A stretch of DNA of 64,000 nucleotides from Oceanobacillus salinisoli (GCF_009733865.1 NZ_WOFB01000019.1:82485-146484); one strand, 5' to 3'; positions 9,256-18,425 are shown, counted from the first letter of the stretch. The notes: a model not told the origin generated them from the letters alone. A program made the numbers and translations.

Positions 9256-9463
9256 AAGAGGTTGTTCAAAAAGTCCGGTGAAAAGGACACGTCGAATTTC
9301 TTCGTTGGCTCACTTTTCCGTTGCTCACGTATGGTAAGGAACTTCTACTAAAATCGCCCACGTCCTGTGGGCAACGTAGAAGTCACCACATCCTGTGGAA
9401 GCCCGCTACTCAAAGCTTCGCCGCCTCGAACTTCTCGGTCCTTTTCATCCTCCTTTTTGACCA
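9256..9463. repeat. About 200-bp imperfect inverted-repeat element, copy 1
   Basis: The left end reads GAGGTTGTTCAAAAAGTCCG then GTGAAAAGGA; the right end reads TCCTTTTCATCC then TCCTTTTTGACCA, its near complement. The interior can also fold (CACGTCCTGTGGGC, CACATCCTGTGG). A diverged copy in the opposite orientation is at 53269-53441. There is no ORF, so this is a MITE-like element. Confidence 0.75.
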
Positions 9464-9547
9464 CGTACTTTAAAGACTTACTTTAATGTCTCAACTCTCA
9501 AAGGCAAAAAAAATTCAAATTAACACAAAAGAGATATCAAAAATAGA

Positions 9548-9601
9548 GATAGCAACCATCAATTTTAGTTATTTTACCTAATATGAATTAACCACTATCA
9601 T
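9548..9601 (+). promoter_or_regulatory. Regulon-type promoter of fdhA
   Basis: GAT-N7-ATC (9548-9560), N10, ATTTTACC with -35 TTTACC (9573-9578), 17 bases, -10 TATCAT (9596-9601). All distances equal those of the sox, creatinase and MHS transporter promoters, with weaker -35 and -10 boxes. This links formaldehyde removal to the creatinine pathway regulator. Confidence 0.62.
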
Positions 9602-9709
9602 GGAAGTAACAAACTTAAGAATCCACCCATTTTCTAAAGGAGGCTTTTAAAAGAACGTCTGAATTGCGTTCGTAATGAAGTCATCATAATCAGGATAGGA
9701 GGAAAATGA

Positions 9710-10927
9710 ATGGTAGTAGCTAACAGAGGGGTAGCCTATAAGGAACCTGGGGTAGTAGAGGTTGAAGCAATTGATTTTCCAGAGCTTGTGTTAAAAGATG
9801 GACCTGGTGTTAATCCCCTTAATGTCGGAAGAAAATGTGAACATGGAGTTATTTTAAAGATTGTCACGACCAATATTTGCGGAAGTGACCAACATATGGT
9901 TCGTGGACGAACGACTGCCCCGTCCGGACTGATACTCGGTCACGAAATCACAGGTGAAGTGATAGAAACGGGGCGGGATGTTGAATTTATTAAAAAAGGT
10001 GATTTAGTTTCTGTGCCGTTTAATATTGCTTGTGGACGTTGCCCAAGCTGCCGGAGACAAGATACTCATATTTGTGAAAATGTGAATCCGGATCGTCCTG
10101 GTTCTGCGTATGGTTACGTGGATATGGGCGGATGGGTCGGCGGCCAGTCTGAATATGTCATGGTGCCATATGCCGATTTTCAGCTGTTAAAATTCCCTGA
10201 TAAAGATCAAGCGATGGAAAAAATCCTTGACTTAACCATGCTGTCAGATATTTTCCCAACCGGCTACCACGGTGCAGTTAGTGCTGGAGTAAAACCAGGT
10301 TCAACAGTATATGTTGCTGGGGCAGGACCAGTTGGATTGGCTGCTGCTCATTCTGCACAGTTACTGGGAGCTTCTGTTGTCATTGTTGGGGACATGATTG
10401 AGGAACGACTCCAACAAGCAAGAAGTTTTGGGTGTGAAACGATTAATTTACGGGAACATGAAAATGTGGGAGAGCAAATCGAACAGATTCTTGGTGTACC
10501 AGAAGTGGATTGCGCCGTTGATGCGGTTGGCTTTGAAGCAAGTGGACATGGTGATCGTGCAGGTGAGGCTCCAGCTACTGTATTAAATACAGCAATGGAA
10601 ATCACTCGAGCAGGTGGCAGACTTGGTATTCCAGGCCTTTATGTAACAGGTGACCCTGGTGCAACAGATGCAGATGCCCAAGAAGGTACATTGAAAATCA
10701 GATTAGGATTAGGCTGGGCAAAAGCACATACATTTGTGACTGGCCAAACACCGGTAATGAAATACCATCGTGATTTGATGAAAGCGATTTTAAGTGGTCG
10801 CGCCCAAATTGCGAAAGCGGTCAATGCGACAGTCATCTCACTCGATGAGGCACCAGAAGGATATAAGGCTTTTGATGGCGGTGCATCACGGAAATTTGTC
10901 ATTGACCCGCATGGATCATTAAAGTAA
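9710..10927 (+). CDS. fdhA: Glutathione-independent formaldehyde dehydrogenase
   Basis: Zinc- and NAD-dependent medium-chain dehydrogenase that oxidises formaldehyde to formate without a thiol cofactor, as in Pseudomonas putida FdhA. Visible features are NICGSDQHMVRG and GHEITGEVIETG (catalytic zinc region), the structural-zinc cysteines CGRCPSCRRQDTHIC, and the nucleotide-binding GAGPVGLAAA. The 405-aa length and the long insert after VDCAVDAVGFEASG are typical of FdhA. AGGAGG lies seven bases before the ATG. It should detoxify formaldehyde made by sarcosine oxidase. It is followed by glcG 44 bases downstream. Confidence 0.9.
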   Translation: MVVANRGVAYKEPGVVEVEAIDFPELVLKDGPGVNPLNVGRKCEHGVILKIVTTNICGSDQHMVRGRTTAPSGLILGHEITGEVIETGRDVEFIKKGDLVSVPFNIACGRCPSCRRQDTHICENVNPDRPGSAYGYVDMGGWVGGQSEYVMVPYADFQLLKFPDKDQAMEKILDLTMLSDIFPTGYHGAVSAGVKPGSTVYVAGAGPVGLAAAHSAQLLGASVVIVGDMIEERLQQARSFGCETINLREHENVGEQIEQILGVPEVDCAVDAVGFEASGHGDRAGEAPATVLNTAMEITRAGGRLGIPGLYVTGDPGATDADAQEGTLKIRLGLGWAKAHTFVTGQTPVMKYHRDLMKAILSGRAQIAKAVNATVISLDEAPEGYKAFDGGASRKFVIDPHGSLK

Positions 10928-10970
10928 TTTTTTTAATAAATTACTAATTATTTTAAATTGGAGGAATGAA

Positions 10971-11402
10971 ATGATGAGCAAAATGAATTTAGAATTAGCA
11001 AAACAATTAATTGAAGGCGCTGAAAAAGAAGCACAAAAAATTGGCGTAAATATGGTCATTACGGTTTTAGATGAAGGCGGAAACCTAATTGCCACCCATC
11101 GTATGGATGATGCTTGGCTTGCAAGTATTGATATTGCTCAAAATAAAGCTTGGACTTCGGTTGCCCTTAAGATGCCAACTTCCAACTTAGCTGAAGCGAC
11201 TGTTCCTAATGCAGAGCTATATGGACTTAACACAACCAATAATGGCAGAATTGTCGTATTCGGCGGTGGCATTCCACTCGTTCAAGACGGCAAGGTTGTT
11301 GGAGCAGTTGGTGTAAGTGGAAGCTCTGTTGACCATGATATTCAAGTAGCCCAGGCAGCTGTAGACGTTTTCGAAAGTATAAACGTTGGTGCGGGTCAAT
11401 AA
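10971..11402 (+). CDS. GlcG/HbpS-family protein
   Basis: 143-aa single-domain protein of the GlcG/HbpS (DUF336) family. The signature is TVLDEGGNLIATHRMDDAW and the glycine-rich GGGIPLVQDGKVVGAVGVSG. GGAGG precedes the ATGATG start. It is cotranscribed with fdhA, to judge by spacing. Members bind haem or act with various oxidoreductases, but the function here is unknown. A fused relic of the same gene pair lies at 16598-16800, showing that fdhA and glcG were once together there too. Confidence 0.8.
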   Translation: MMSKMNLELAKQLIEGAEKEAQKIGVNMVITVLDEGGNLIATHRMDDAWLASIDIAQNKAWTSVALKMPTSNLAEATVPNAELYGLNTTNNGRIVVFGGGIPLVQDGKVVGAVGVSGSSVDHDIQVAQAAVDVFESINVGAGQ

Positions 11403-11560
11403 TACAGGTAAAGTAATAAAATCATATAGTTGTGTATGACTTTTTGTAGAATAGTTTAAATTTATTATACAGCTCCGAAGAAGTAACCTCTAAGTGGACA
11501 CGTATAAAGAATGCAAAAGTCATCAACAGAACAGAGACATAATAGATTAACTAACAGTAA

Positions 11561-11598
11561 AAAGACAGAGAAGGATCGAAATGCCCTTCTCTGTCTTT
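11561..11598. terminator. Bidirectional terminator between glcG and fdhD
   Basis: Perfect 14-bp stem AAAGACAGAGAAGG / CCTTCTCTGTCTTT with a ten-base loop, flanked by A and T runs. It lies between two convergent units. Confidence 0.92.
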
Positions 11599-11649
11599 TA
11601 TTGGTGCATGAAATCTAGTAAATTAGCTCCAATCGATGATATTAGACTC

Positions 11650-12459
11650 TTACACTTCATTATTATTACTTGCCTCTATAACACGATGGGGGTGTGTATA
11701 AATATTTAATCGATTGCCACGCGCAAAGCCAATCGCTGTAATTCCCAAATCATCTGCAAGTTGTAATGCCAGATTGGTCGGTGCTGATTTAGAAAGGAGA
11801 ATCCCCACACCCATCTTGGAAATCTTCAGCAACACTTCTGATGAAATCCTTCCGCTAAAAACTACTAATTTATCGCCAAGCCGAATTCTATTTTGGATAA
11901 CATGCCCATATAATTTATCTAATGCATTATGTCTACCAATATCGGAACGAATTGTAATGATTTCGTCCTGAGTTGCTAGTGCAGCATTATGAACGCCACC
12001 CGTTTTCATAAATTGTTCTGATTTTGCTTGTAATTCCTTCATTAAGGTAAAACATTGATTCACGGAAATCGTAAGTTGACTCGTAATCGTCTTCGCTGTT
12101 CTAACATCACTCTTAAAATAAAACTGGCGACTTTTCCCACAGCAAGAACCGATAAACCGTTTGGAATGATCAAGCTGACTTACTTCTAAAGTCTTATTCA
12201 ATTGAATGTAGGAAAATCCTAGTTTCTCATCAATGGAAATCGATTTGATCTCATCATTGAATCGGATAACCCCTTCTGCTGCTAGAAATCCAATGATGAG
12301 ATCCTGAAGATCTGTTGGTGTACATACGATGGTTGCAAACTCCTCCCCATTTAACACAATGGTAAATGGCTGTTCAATTGCCACATCTTCTTGTAGGACA
12401 GACTTTGAATCCCCATTAAATCGGATGATTTCCCAACCATTCTCCTTTGTATCAGTCAT
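11650..12459 (-). CDS. fdhD: FdhD sulfurtransferase for formate dehydrogenase
   Basis: Transfers sulfur to the molybdenum cofactor of formate dehydrogenase; without it the enzyme is inactive. 269 aa with the expected blocks IGFLAAEGVI, the cysteine pair in IGSCCGKSR, TGGVHNAAL, RSDIGRHNALDKL and FSGRISSEVLLK. It follows the molybdoenzyme gene by 11 bases on the same strand, confirming that the partner needs sulfurated cofactor. Confidence 0.93.
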   Translation of the reverse strand: MTDTKENGWEIIRFNGDSKSVLQEDVAIEQPFTIVLNGEEFATIVCTPTDLQDLIIGFLAAEGVIRFNDEIKSISIDEKLGFSYIQLNKTLEVSQLDHSKRFIGSCCGKSRQFYFKSDVRTAKTITSQLTISVNQCFTLMKELQAKSEQFMKTGGVHNAALATQDEIITIRSDIGRHNALDKLYGHVIQNRIRLGDKLVVFSGRISSEVLLKISKMGVGILLSKSAPTNLALQLADDLGITAIGFARGNRLNIYTHPHRVIEASNNNEV

Positions 12460-12470
12460 TATAGACCCCC

Positions 12471-14822
12471 TTAGCTTGGTTCCATCTCAAGCTCCTCCAC
12501 TCTCTTTTCCGCATATTTCGTATCTTTATGTGCATAATATGTTTCCGCCTTCTCTACAATAACAGCAACATTGTATTCTGGTATGCCTGCATATTTTTCG
12601 TAGATTCCTTTAGGGATAAGCGCATTTCCTTCTGGCCAGTGAACTTCCACATTTCCTTGTCTGATTTCCACAAATTTTGCACGGCCTTGAAATGTGCCAT
12701 GTTGATTAAAAGCAACAACAGCATCACCTTCTTTTATCCCTAACTCTGTTGCATCTACTTCATTTAAAAGCAGGTCATAACGGTCTGCGTTATTAAATGG
12801 ATCTGTTTCATTATAAATCATCGAATTAAATTGTTTCCCGCGTCGTGAGGTCACATAGAAATGTCCTTCTGACTTACGAAGTTCTGGTAGCTCAACGGTA
12901 ATGAGATTTCCCTTTCCATCTGGTGTTGGGCATATTCCATCCTCGCATAGCCATGCACCACCCCATTGGAAAACATCTCCCCTATCTTTCAAATGTTGAA
13001 TCCCTTCATAATTTGGTGCTGCATTCGCTATTTCTTCCCGAATCTCAGAGGTATCTTTAAAATCGATCAGATGCGATTTTTCCGGTTTCACCCTTTTTGC
13101 AAGATCAACGTAAATCTCCCATTCTGCCCTTGCTTCCTCCATACGTGGTCCTTTAATTTCAGGAGAAAAGTATACCATCCTCTCTGTAGAAGTAGATGTC
13201 CCTCCACCTGGCTGCTCATAGCGGGTCATTGCCGGTAATACAATAACTGCTTCCTTTGCATCAACGAGTGTCGACGTATTAAAAATAATGTCCTGATGAA
13301 CCCGGATATCGACATTTTCCAAACATTGCTTTACGAATTCCGGGTTTGGCATCGTTTCTAGAAAATTACCGCCAGATAAATAATAGAGATTCAGCTTTCG
13401 TTCATGATCATCTGGAAGCAGCGCATTCTCTAAAGAGACACCAACAATGTCCCCTTGCCATTTTGGAATATCAAATCCCCATATAGATTCTACTCGACTT
13501 CTATTCGCATCATCCATACCCCCACCTGGAAGTACAAATGGATCTGCACCCATTTCCCCTGAACCTTGAACCCCAGAGTGTCCACGGATTGGCATTAACC
13601 CACAATGCTCTCTACCTAAGAATCCTCTAAGCAAAGCAAGATTCGCTACCTGTGATATGTTATCTGTTCCGAATCGGTGTTGTGTTAGTCCCATCGACCA
13701 AACAAAAACGGCCGATTGTGATTTAGTGAGAAGCTCAGCTAATTCCATCATTCTGACTTTAGATATGCCAGACGATTTCTCTAGCTGTTCCCATTCATAT
13801 GCCATAACTTTTTCTCGCAGCTCCTCCAGTCCATTCACATGCTTGGAAACAAATTCATGATCGATGGCAGACCCATAATTGCTTTCTTCCATATCAAACC
13901 AATGCTTCATAATGCCGTGCATGAAAGCAATATCGCCACCAATATTTACTTGGTAAACATCATCCGCTATTTTCGTTCCAAATAAAGCAGACTCAGGGAT
14001 GGATGGAACCCAGTAATTATCCATGGATGGCTCATGGTATGGATTAATAACAATAATTTTTGTACCTTTACGCTTGGCTGCATACATATATTTCGTTGAT
14101 ACTGGTTGATTATTTGCAGCAACAGAACCCCAAAAAAGCAGAACATCCGTACCGATCCAATCTTTATAATTACACGTAGATGCACCAACACCAATAGAAC
14201 GGTTTAATGCTGTTTTCGATGGGGAATGGCAAATACGGGATGCGTTATCAACATTGTTCGTTCCTAGAAATCTTGAAACCTTTCCTAATGTATAATATAC
14301 TTCATTCGTAATTCCCCTTGAGGTAGTATAGAATGCATAATTCTTTGGATTAAGCGTTTTCATCTTGCTTGAAATTTGATCTACTGCATCATCCCAGCTG
14401 ATACGACTAAATTTCGTTTCTCCCTGTCTGCGGATAAGTGGATACGGAATTCTGCCTAGTTTACGCAATTCTGTACTACTCATTTTACGCAAATCTTTCA
14501 TATCAGCATGCAAGAATTTCTCATCCATCGCGGGCATCGTATTTAATCTTAGGACATTTAAGCGAGTTGTACATACATGTGGGCCTGTTAATGTTTGATC
14601 TTGAAGTCCTGATACTCCAAGTGCACAACCATCACATACCCCTTGTGTGAGGATTCTCGTTGCATATGGCAGATTATCTTTATTTTCCCAAACTACTTTC
14701 ATGGTGTCGCGAATATGATGTGGCTTTACTTTCCCAAGACCGAATGGAACTTTACTTACCCAAAGTGATGGGTCTGGTTTCTTTGACAACTTAACTGGAC
14801 CAGTATGCTTTGTTTTCCCCAC
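12471..14822 (-). CDS. FdhF/YdeP-family molybdopterin oxidoreductase, probable formate dehydrogenase
   Basis: 783-aa molybdenum enzyme of the FdhF/YdeP type. N-terminal cysteines TQGVCDGCALG, then SWDDAVDQISSKMK, CHSPSKTALNRSIGVG, GVQGSGEMGADPF and a C-terminal dinucleotide-binding domain with SRRGKQFNSMIYN. The likely start is GTG at 14822, because GGAGGG lies seven bases upstream of it; an ATG further out has no ribosome site. It is coupled to fdhD. Formate oxidation would complete the path from sarcosine's methyl group to CO2, which fits the neighbours. YdeP itself is linked to acid resistance in E. coli, so the substrate is inferred. Confidence 0.82.
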   Translation of the reverse strand: MGKTKHTGPVKLSKKPDPSLWVSKVPFGLGKVKPHHIRDTMKVVWENKDNLPYATRILTQGVCDGCALGVSGLQDQTLTGPHVCTTRLNVLRLNTMPAMDEKFLHADMKDLRKMSSTELRKLGRIPYPLIRRQGETKFSRISWDDAVDQISSKMKTLNPKNYAFYTTSRGITNEVYYTLGKVSRFLGTNNVDNASRICHSPSKTALNRSIGVGASTCNYKDWIGTDVLLFWGSVAANNQPVSTKYMYAAKRKGTKIIVINPYHEPSMDNYWVPSIPESALFGTKIADDVYQVNIGGDIAFMHGIMKHWFDMEESNYGSAIDHEFVSKHVNGLEELREKVMAYEWEQLEKSSGISKVRMMELAELLTKSQSAVFVWSMGLTQHRFGTDNISQVANLALLRGFLGREHCGLMPIRGHSGVQGSGEMGADPFVLPGGGMDDANRSRVESIWGFDIPKWQGDIVGVSLENALLPDDHERKLNLYYLSGGNFLETMPNPEFVKQCLENVDIRVHQDIIFNTSTLVDAKEAVIVLPAMTRYEQPGGGTSTSTERMVYFSPEIKGPRMEEARAEWEIYVDLAKRVKPEKSHLIDFKDTSEIREEIANAAPNYEGIQHLKDRGDVFQWGGAWLCEDGICPTPDGKGNLITVELPELRKSEGHFYVTSRRGKQFNSMIYNETDPFNNADRYDLLLNEVDATELGIKEGDAVVAFNQHGTFQGRAKFVEIRQGNVEVHWPEGNALIPKGIYEKYAGIPEYNVAVIVEKAETYYAHKDTKYAEKRVEELEMEPS

Positions 14823-14994
14823 GTAAATCCCTCCATTATTCATAAAAAACATATCTAAAAAAACTATTATTTTTTACTAACTAGTTCTAAGACTTTTATC
14901 AGAAAAAGTAGGGAGTTATTTATAATAACTTATTAGACTCTCGACTTATTTACTAATAATCAGCGAACGCTGGACTCCCCATTTATGAAGGCCT

Positions 14995-16278
14995 CTATTT
15001 AAACTCTTTAGCCACATGACGTATTGTCTGGCTTGGAACAGACTGTATATTGCTTAATCTCTTGATATCAACTCTGATCCAAAGTGATACGATAAAGGCT
15101 ACAACAAATAATATCCCGAAAATTAACAATGTTAAATTATAACTGTTCGTTGAGTCGTAAATGAATGACAATAAAATTGGACCTGCTACTCCTGCAAGTG
15201 CCCATGCTGTTAGAATATAACCGTGGATTGCCCCAAGTTGTTTCGTCCCAAATAAATCGCCAATATAAGCTGGGATCGATGCAAACCCACCACCATAACA
15301 AGTTAAAATTGCAAATATTAGAATTTGGAAAATGATACCATTCGTTGCAAATGGTAACATAAAAAATGCAATGATTTGAATAACGAAAAATACAGTATAT
15401 ACGTTTGGACGACCGATATAATCTGATAGAGATGCCCAGCCAAGCCTTCCACCACCATTAAAGAGACCCATAATTCCAACCATTGCTGCAGCTGCAATAG
15501 GTGTCATACCTGCAATTTCTTGAGCCATCGGTGATGCTACAGAAATAATTGCAATACCACAGGTTACATTTAGAAATAGCATGATCCATAACATCCAAAA
15601 GCGCCGTGTTTTTATCGCTTCATTAGCAGTAAGCTGTGATAAATCCTGCTTTATTTTACGTGAACCATTTTGCTGACTTTCTATAAAGCCCTTTGGTGCC
15701 CATCCTTCAGGTGGTGGGGACAAATAATAGGCAGAAATTGCCATAACTGCAAAATAGGCGATTCCAAGTGTGAAAAATGTATTCGTAATGCCGGTTGCTT
15801 CAATTAATGTGGCAGCAGCTGGCCCACTAATGAGTGCAGCGAAGCCAAACCCCATAATTGCTAAACCTGTAGCAAGCCCACGTCTATCTGGAAACCATTT
15901 AACAAGTGTCGAAACTGGCGCAATATACCCTATACCTAAGCCGAATCCTCCGATTACCCCGTAGAATAAATACAATAACAATAATGATTCCATTGCTGTC
16001 GCTAAACCAGAACCAGCAACACCAATACTAAAGAAAATTGCCGACAGTAGCGCCGACTTCCTTGGCCCATTCTTTTCTACAAATCTTCCCATGAATGCTG
16101 CCGAAAACCCCAACATAAAAATAGCAATACTAAAAGCCAGGGATACCTCTGTTACTTCCCATCCATATTGGTTGACCATCGGGTTTGTAAAAACACTCCA
16201 GGCATATGCAGAGCCAATCGAAATATGGACACCAACGGCAGATGCAGCAATTAACCAGCGATTCTTCACCTTTTCCAA
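14995..16278 (-). CDS. OFA-family major facilitator (oxalate/formate antiporter-like)
   Basis: 427 aa, twelve helices, with the OFA signature GSAYAWSVFTNP in helix 1, GGFGLGIGYIAPVSTLVKWFPDRRGLATG in helix 4-5 (given by its key blocks) and NGGGRLGWASLSDYIGR in loop 8-9. The start is TTG with AGGAGG eight bases upstream. It lies 172 bases before the formate dehydrogenase gene on the same strand. Movement of formate or another small carboxylate fits the position, but OFA substrates vary widely. Confidence 0.83.
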   Translation of the reverse strand: MEKVKNRWLIAASAVGVHISIGSAYAWSVFTNPMVNQYGWEVTEVSLAFSIAIFMLGFSAAFMGRFVEKNGPRKSALLSAIFFSIGVAGSGLATAMESLLLLYLFYGVIGGFGLGIGYIAPVSTLVKWFPDRRGLATGLAIMGFGFAALISGPAAATLIEATGITNTFFTLGIAYFAVMAISAYYLSPPPEGWAPKGFIESQQNGSRKIKQDLSQLTANEAIKTRRFWMLWIMLFLNVTCGIAIISVASPMAQEIAGMTPIAAAAMVGIMGLFNGGGRLGWASLSDYIGRPNVYTVFFVIQIIAFFMLPFATNGIIFQILIFAILTCYGGGFASIPAYIGDLFGTKQLGAIHGYILTAWALAGVAGPILLSFIYDSTNSYNLTLLIFGILFVVAFIVSLWIRVDIKRLSNIQSVPSQTIRHVAKEFK

Positions 16279-16597
16279 ATAACCATCCTCCTAAAATAAT
16301 GTATTAAGATTATGTTAATTAAATCGTTGATACATAAATTAAGTATGATTTGAATGTGCCTACTAGATATATATGGATGTAAATTAAAGACGTCAATAAA
16401 ATGCCAGGTTCTCTCCTAATATGTAAATATAAATAGAGTATTCCAATCACTAATTTAATATATTCAACGTTATAATAACATACATATCAATGTATTTGAA
16501 TAATTATTATTTATTTAATTATTTTAATATTATAGTCATACGATATACAGAATAATGTGCTTTCACAAAGACATCTTTAATAGAACAATAATTTAAG
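16279..16597. other. AT-rich intergenic stretch
   Basis: Very AT-rich DNA upstream of the OFA transporter. It probably includes that gene's promoter, but I cannot fix one box over others. No ORF is supported. Confidence 0.5.
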
Positions 16598-16800
16598 GAA
16601 GAAGATCACTTAGAACAAGCAAGGAGCTTTGGCTGTTAACTGAAGCAACTTTGTCTAAAGTGGAGCTATACGAACGGACTAAAATACAACCAATAGCAGA
16701 AGTATCTTATTCGGTAGTAGTAAACCTCTTTTAAGACGGAAAGGTTATCGGAGCAGTTGATGTAGGTGGAAGGTTCGTTATACATGACTATCAAGTAGAC
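16598..16800 (+). pseudogene. Fused relic of fdhA and glcG
   Basis: Reading from 16598 gives EEDHLEQARSFGC then stop, matching EERLQQARSFGC of FdhA at 10400-10436. From about 16635 the reading becomes LTEATLSKVELYERT and, after a stop, DGKVIGAVDVGG then HDYQV, matching LAEATVPNAELYGLN and DGKVVGAVGVSG then HDIQV of the GlcG protein at 10971-11402. An internal deletion has thus joined the middle of an fdhA copy to the second half of a glcG copy. Stops and substitutions show it is long dead. Confidence 0.82.
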
Positions 16801-16828
16801 TTACCATTTAAAAAATGCAATACTTGCA

Positions 16829-16874
16829 GCCACAATAAGCAAGAAATCTTTCTTCTTACTTAATTGTGGCTTTC
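16829..16874 (-). terminator. Hairpin downstream of rpsN
   Basis: AGCCACAAT...ATTGTGGCT arms enclose a T/A-rich loop just beyond the rpsN stop. The T-run follows only after several bases, so this is a moderate call. Confidence 0.45.
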
Positions 16875-16884
16875 CCCTTTCCTT

Positions 16885-17154
16885 CTACCAACTAGATTTC
16901 TTTACACCAGGGACCTGCCCCTTATGCGCATATTCCCGAAAAGCAATTCGTGACATACCAAACTTACGCATGTAACTTCTAGGACGGCCTGTAAGTGCAC
17001 ATCGGTTCTTCAACCTCGTTGGGGAAGAATCACGAGGCAGTTTACGAAGCGCCTCATAATCACCTTTTTCTTTCAGTTCTCTTCTGATGGCAGCATACTT
17101 TTCTACCATTTTTTGCTGTTTCAACGCTTTTGCTACTTTTGATTTCTTTGCCAC
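16885..17154 (-). CDS. rpsN: Zinc-independent 30S ribosomal protein S14
   Basis: 89-aa S14 of the form lacking the CxxC-CxxC zinc ribbon, seen from [18 protein letters not shown] with a single cysteine. It is typically a zinc-starvation paralogue that replaces the zinc-binding S14 and frees zinc. The start is GTG with AAGGAGG nine bases upstream. It follows the COG0523 GTPase by 48 bases, and a Zur box precedes that gene, so both are probably induced when zinc is low. Confidence 0.92.
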   Translation of the reverse strand: MAKKSKVAKALKQQKMVEKYAAIRRELKEKGDYEALRKLPRDSSPTRLKNRCALTGRPRSYMRKFGMSRIAFREYAHKGQVPGVKKSSW

Positions 17155-17202
17155 TTTACATATCCTCCTTACTAGTAATTAGCTATGACATCACTGTCTT
17201 TA

Positions 17203-18402
17203 TTAGATTGTTTGGACATTCCAATTGAATGGGTCTGGGAGCATCCTCCAATTCGAATCCATCTCTTCCTCTGTTAATAAACATTCATCCAATTCTTGTG
17301 TAATTGCTTCTTTATCCAAATCCATACCAATAAATACAAGCTGTGTTTTGCGGTCTCCAAACTTTGGATCCCATGATTTCCTTACTTCTGAATTTTCTTG
17401 TAAAAGCGCTTCTCGTTTTCGCTCGGAAAGGGCGGCCACCCAATAAGAAACTGGCTCAATGTTGGCAGATAACCCAGCTTGTGAGAGCAATAAAGCATAA
17501 TCATTTCGAGTTGCACACCAAATAATTCCTTTAGACCGAACAATATTTTCAGGCATTGATTCGATAAATCTTAGTAGCCGAACGGAATGAAACGGAAGCT
17601 TGCGTTCATATACAAACGAAGCAATCCCATATTCCTCTGTCTCTGGTGTATGCTGTTCTGGACCATTGGTTAACTCTTTCAACCAGCCTGCTGAAGCACT
17701 TGCTTTCCTAAAATCAAAGGAATTGGTATGTAAGATTTCTTTTGGATCAATATTTCCATATGATGTTTTTATGAATTTAGCGTTCGGCTGTAATTTTCTC
17801 AACACCTTTTCTAATTTCATCAAATCTTCTTCTTTTATCAGATCACATTTATTTAGAATAAGTACATCACAAAATTCAATCTGATCGATTAATAAATCCG
17901 CGATTTCCCTTTCATCATCCTCGGAAACAGCTTCCTTCCTATCCAGTAAGCTTTCACCAGAAGCAAAGTCATACCAAAAACGACTTGCATCCACTACCGT
18001 TACCATCGTATCCAGTCTACAGTGCTTATTAAGGTCAATATCTAATTGATCATCTAAATAAGAGAATGTCTGTGCAACAGGAATTGGTTCACTAATACCA
18101 GTCGATTCAATAAGAATATAATCAAACCTACCGTCCTTCGTTAATTTCTCTACTTCAATCAGTAAATCTTCCCGCAATGTATAACAGATGCATCCATTAG
18201 ACATTTCTACCAGTTGTTCATCCACTCTTGATAAAGTCCCCTCATTCTTGACTAGACCCACGTCAATATTAATCTCACTCATGTCGTTTACAATAACAGC
18301 AACTTTCATTCCTTGTTTATTGTGTAGAATATGATTGAGCAGCGTTGTTTTCCCAGCTCCTAAATAGCCACTTAGAACATTAACCGGTACCTTTTTTGTC
18401 AT
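17203..18402 (-). CDS. COG0523 (CobW/YciC-type) zinc-related GTPase
   Basis: Putative zinc metallochaperone GTPase, 399 aa. Walker A is SGYLGAGKTTLLNHIL (residues about 9-24), followed by IESTGISEP and LNKCDL of the GTPase core and the C-terminal CobW domain (about residues 260-399, with FIGMDLDKEAI). The usual CxCC metal motif reads NGCICYTLRE, so the last cysteine is tyrosine. AGGAGG precedes the ATG. A Zur box lies immediately upstream and the zinc-free S14 follows, matching Zur-regulated YciC of B. subtilis in role. Confidence 0.88.
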   Translation of the reverse strand: MTKKVPVNVLSGYLGAGKTTLLNHILHNKQGMKVAVIVNDMSEINIDVGLVKNEGTLSRVDEQLVEMSNGCICYTLREDLLIEVEKLTKDGRFDYILIESTGISEPIPVAQTFSYLDDQLDIDLNKHCRLDTMVTVVDASRFWYDFASGESLLDRKEAVSEDDEREIADLLIDQIEFCDVLILNKCDLIKEEDLMKLEKVLRKLQPNAKFIKTSYGNIDPKEILHTNSFDFRKASASAGWLKELTNGPEQHTPETEEYGIASFVYERKLPFHSVRLLRFIESMPENIVRSKGIIWCATRNDYALLLSQAGLSANIEPVSYWVAALSERKREALLQENSEVRKSWDPKFGDRKTQLVFIGMDLDKEAITQELDECLLTEEEMDSNWRMLPDPFNWNVQTI

Positions 18403-18425
18403 ACAAACTCTCCTCCTAATCCCTG

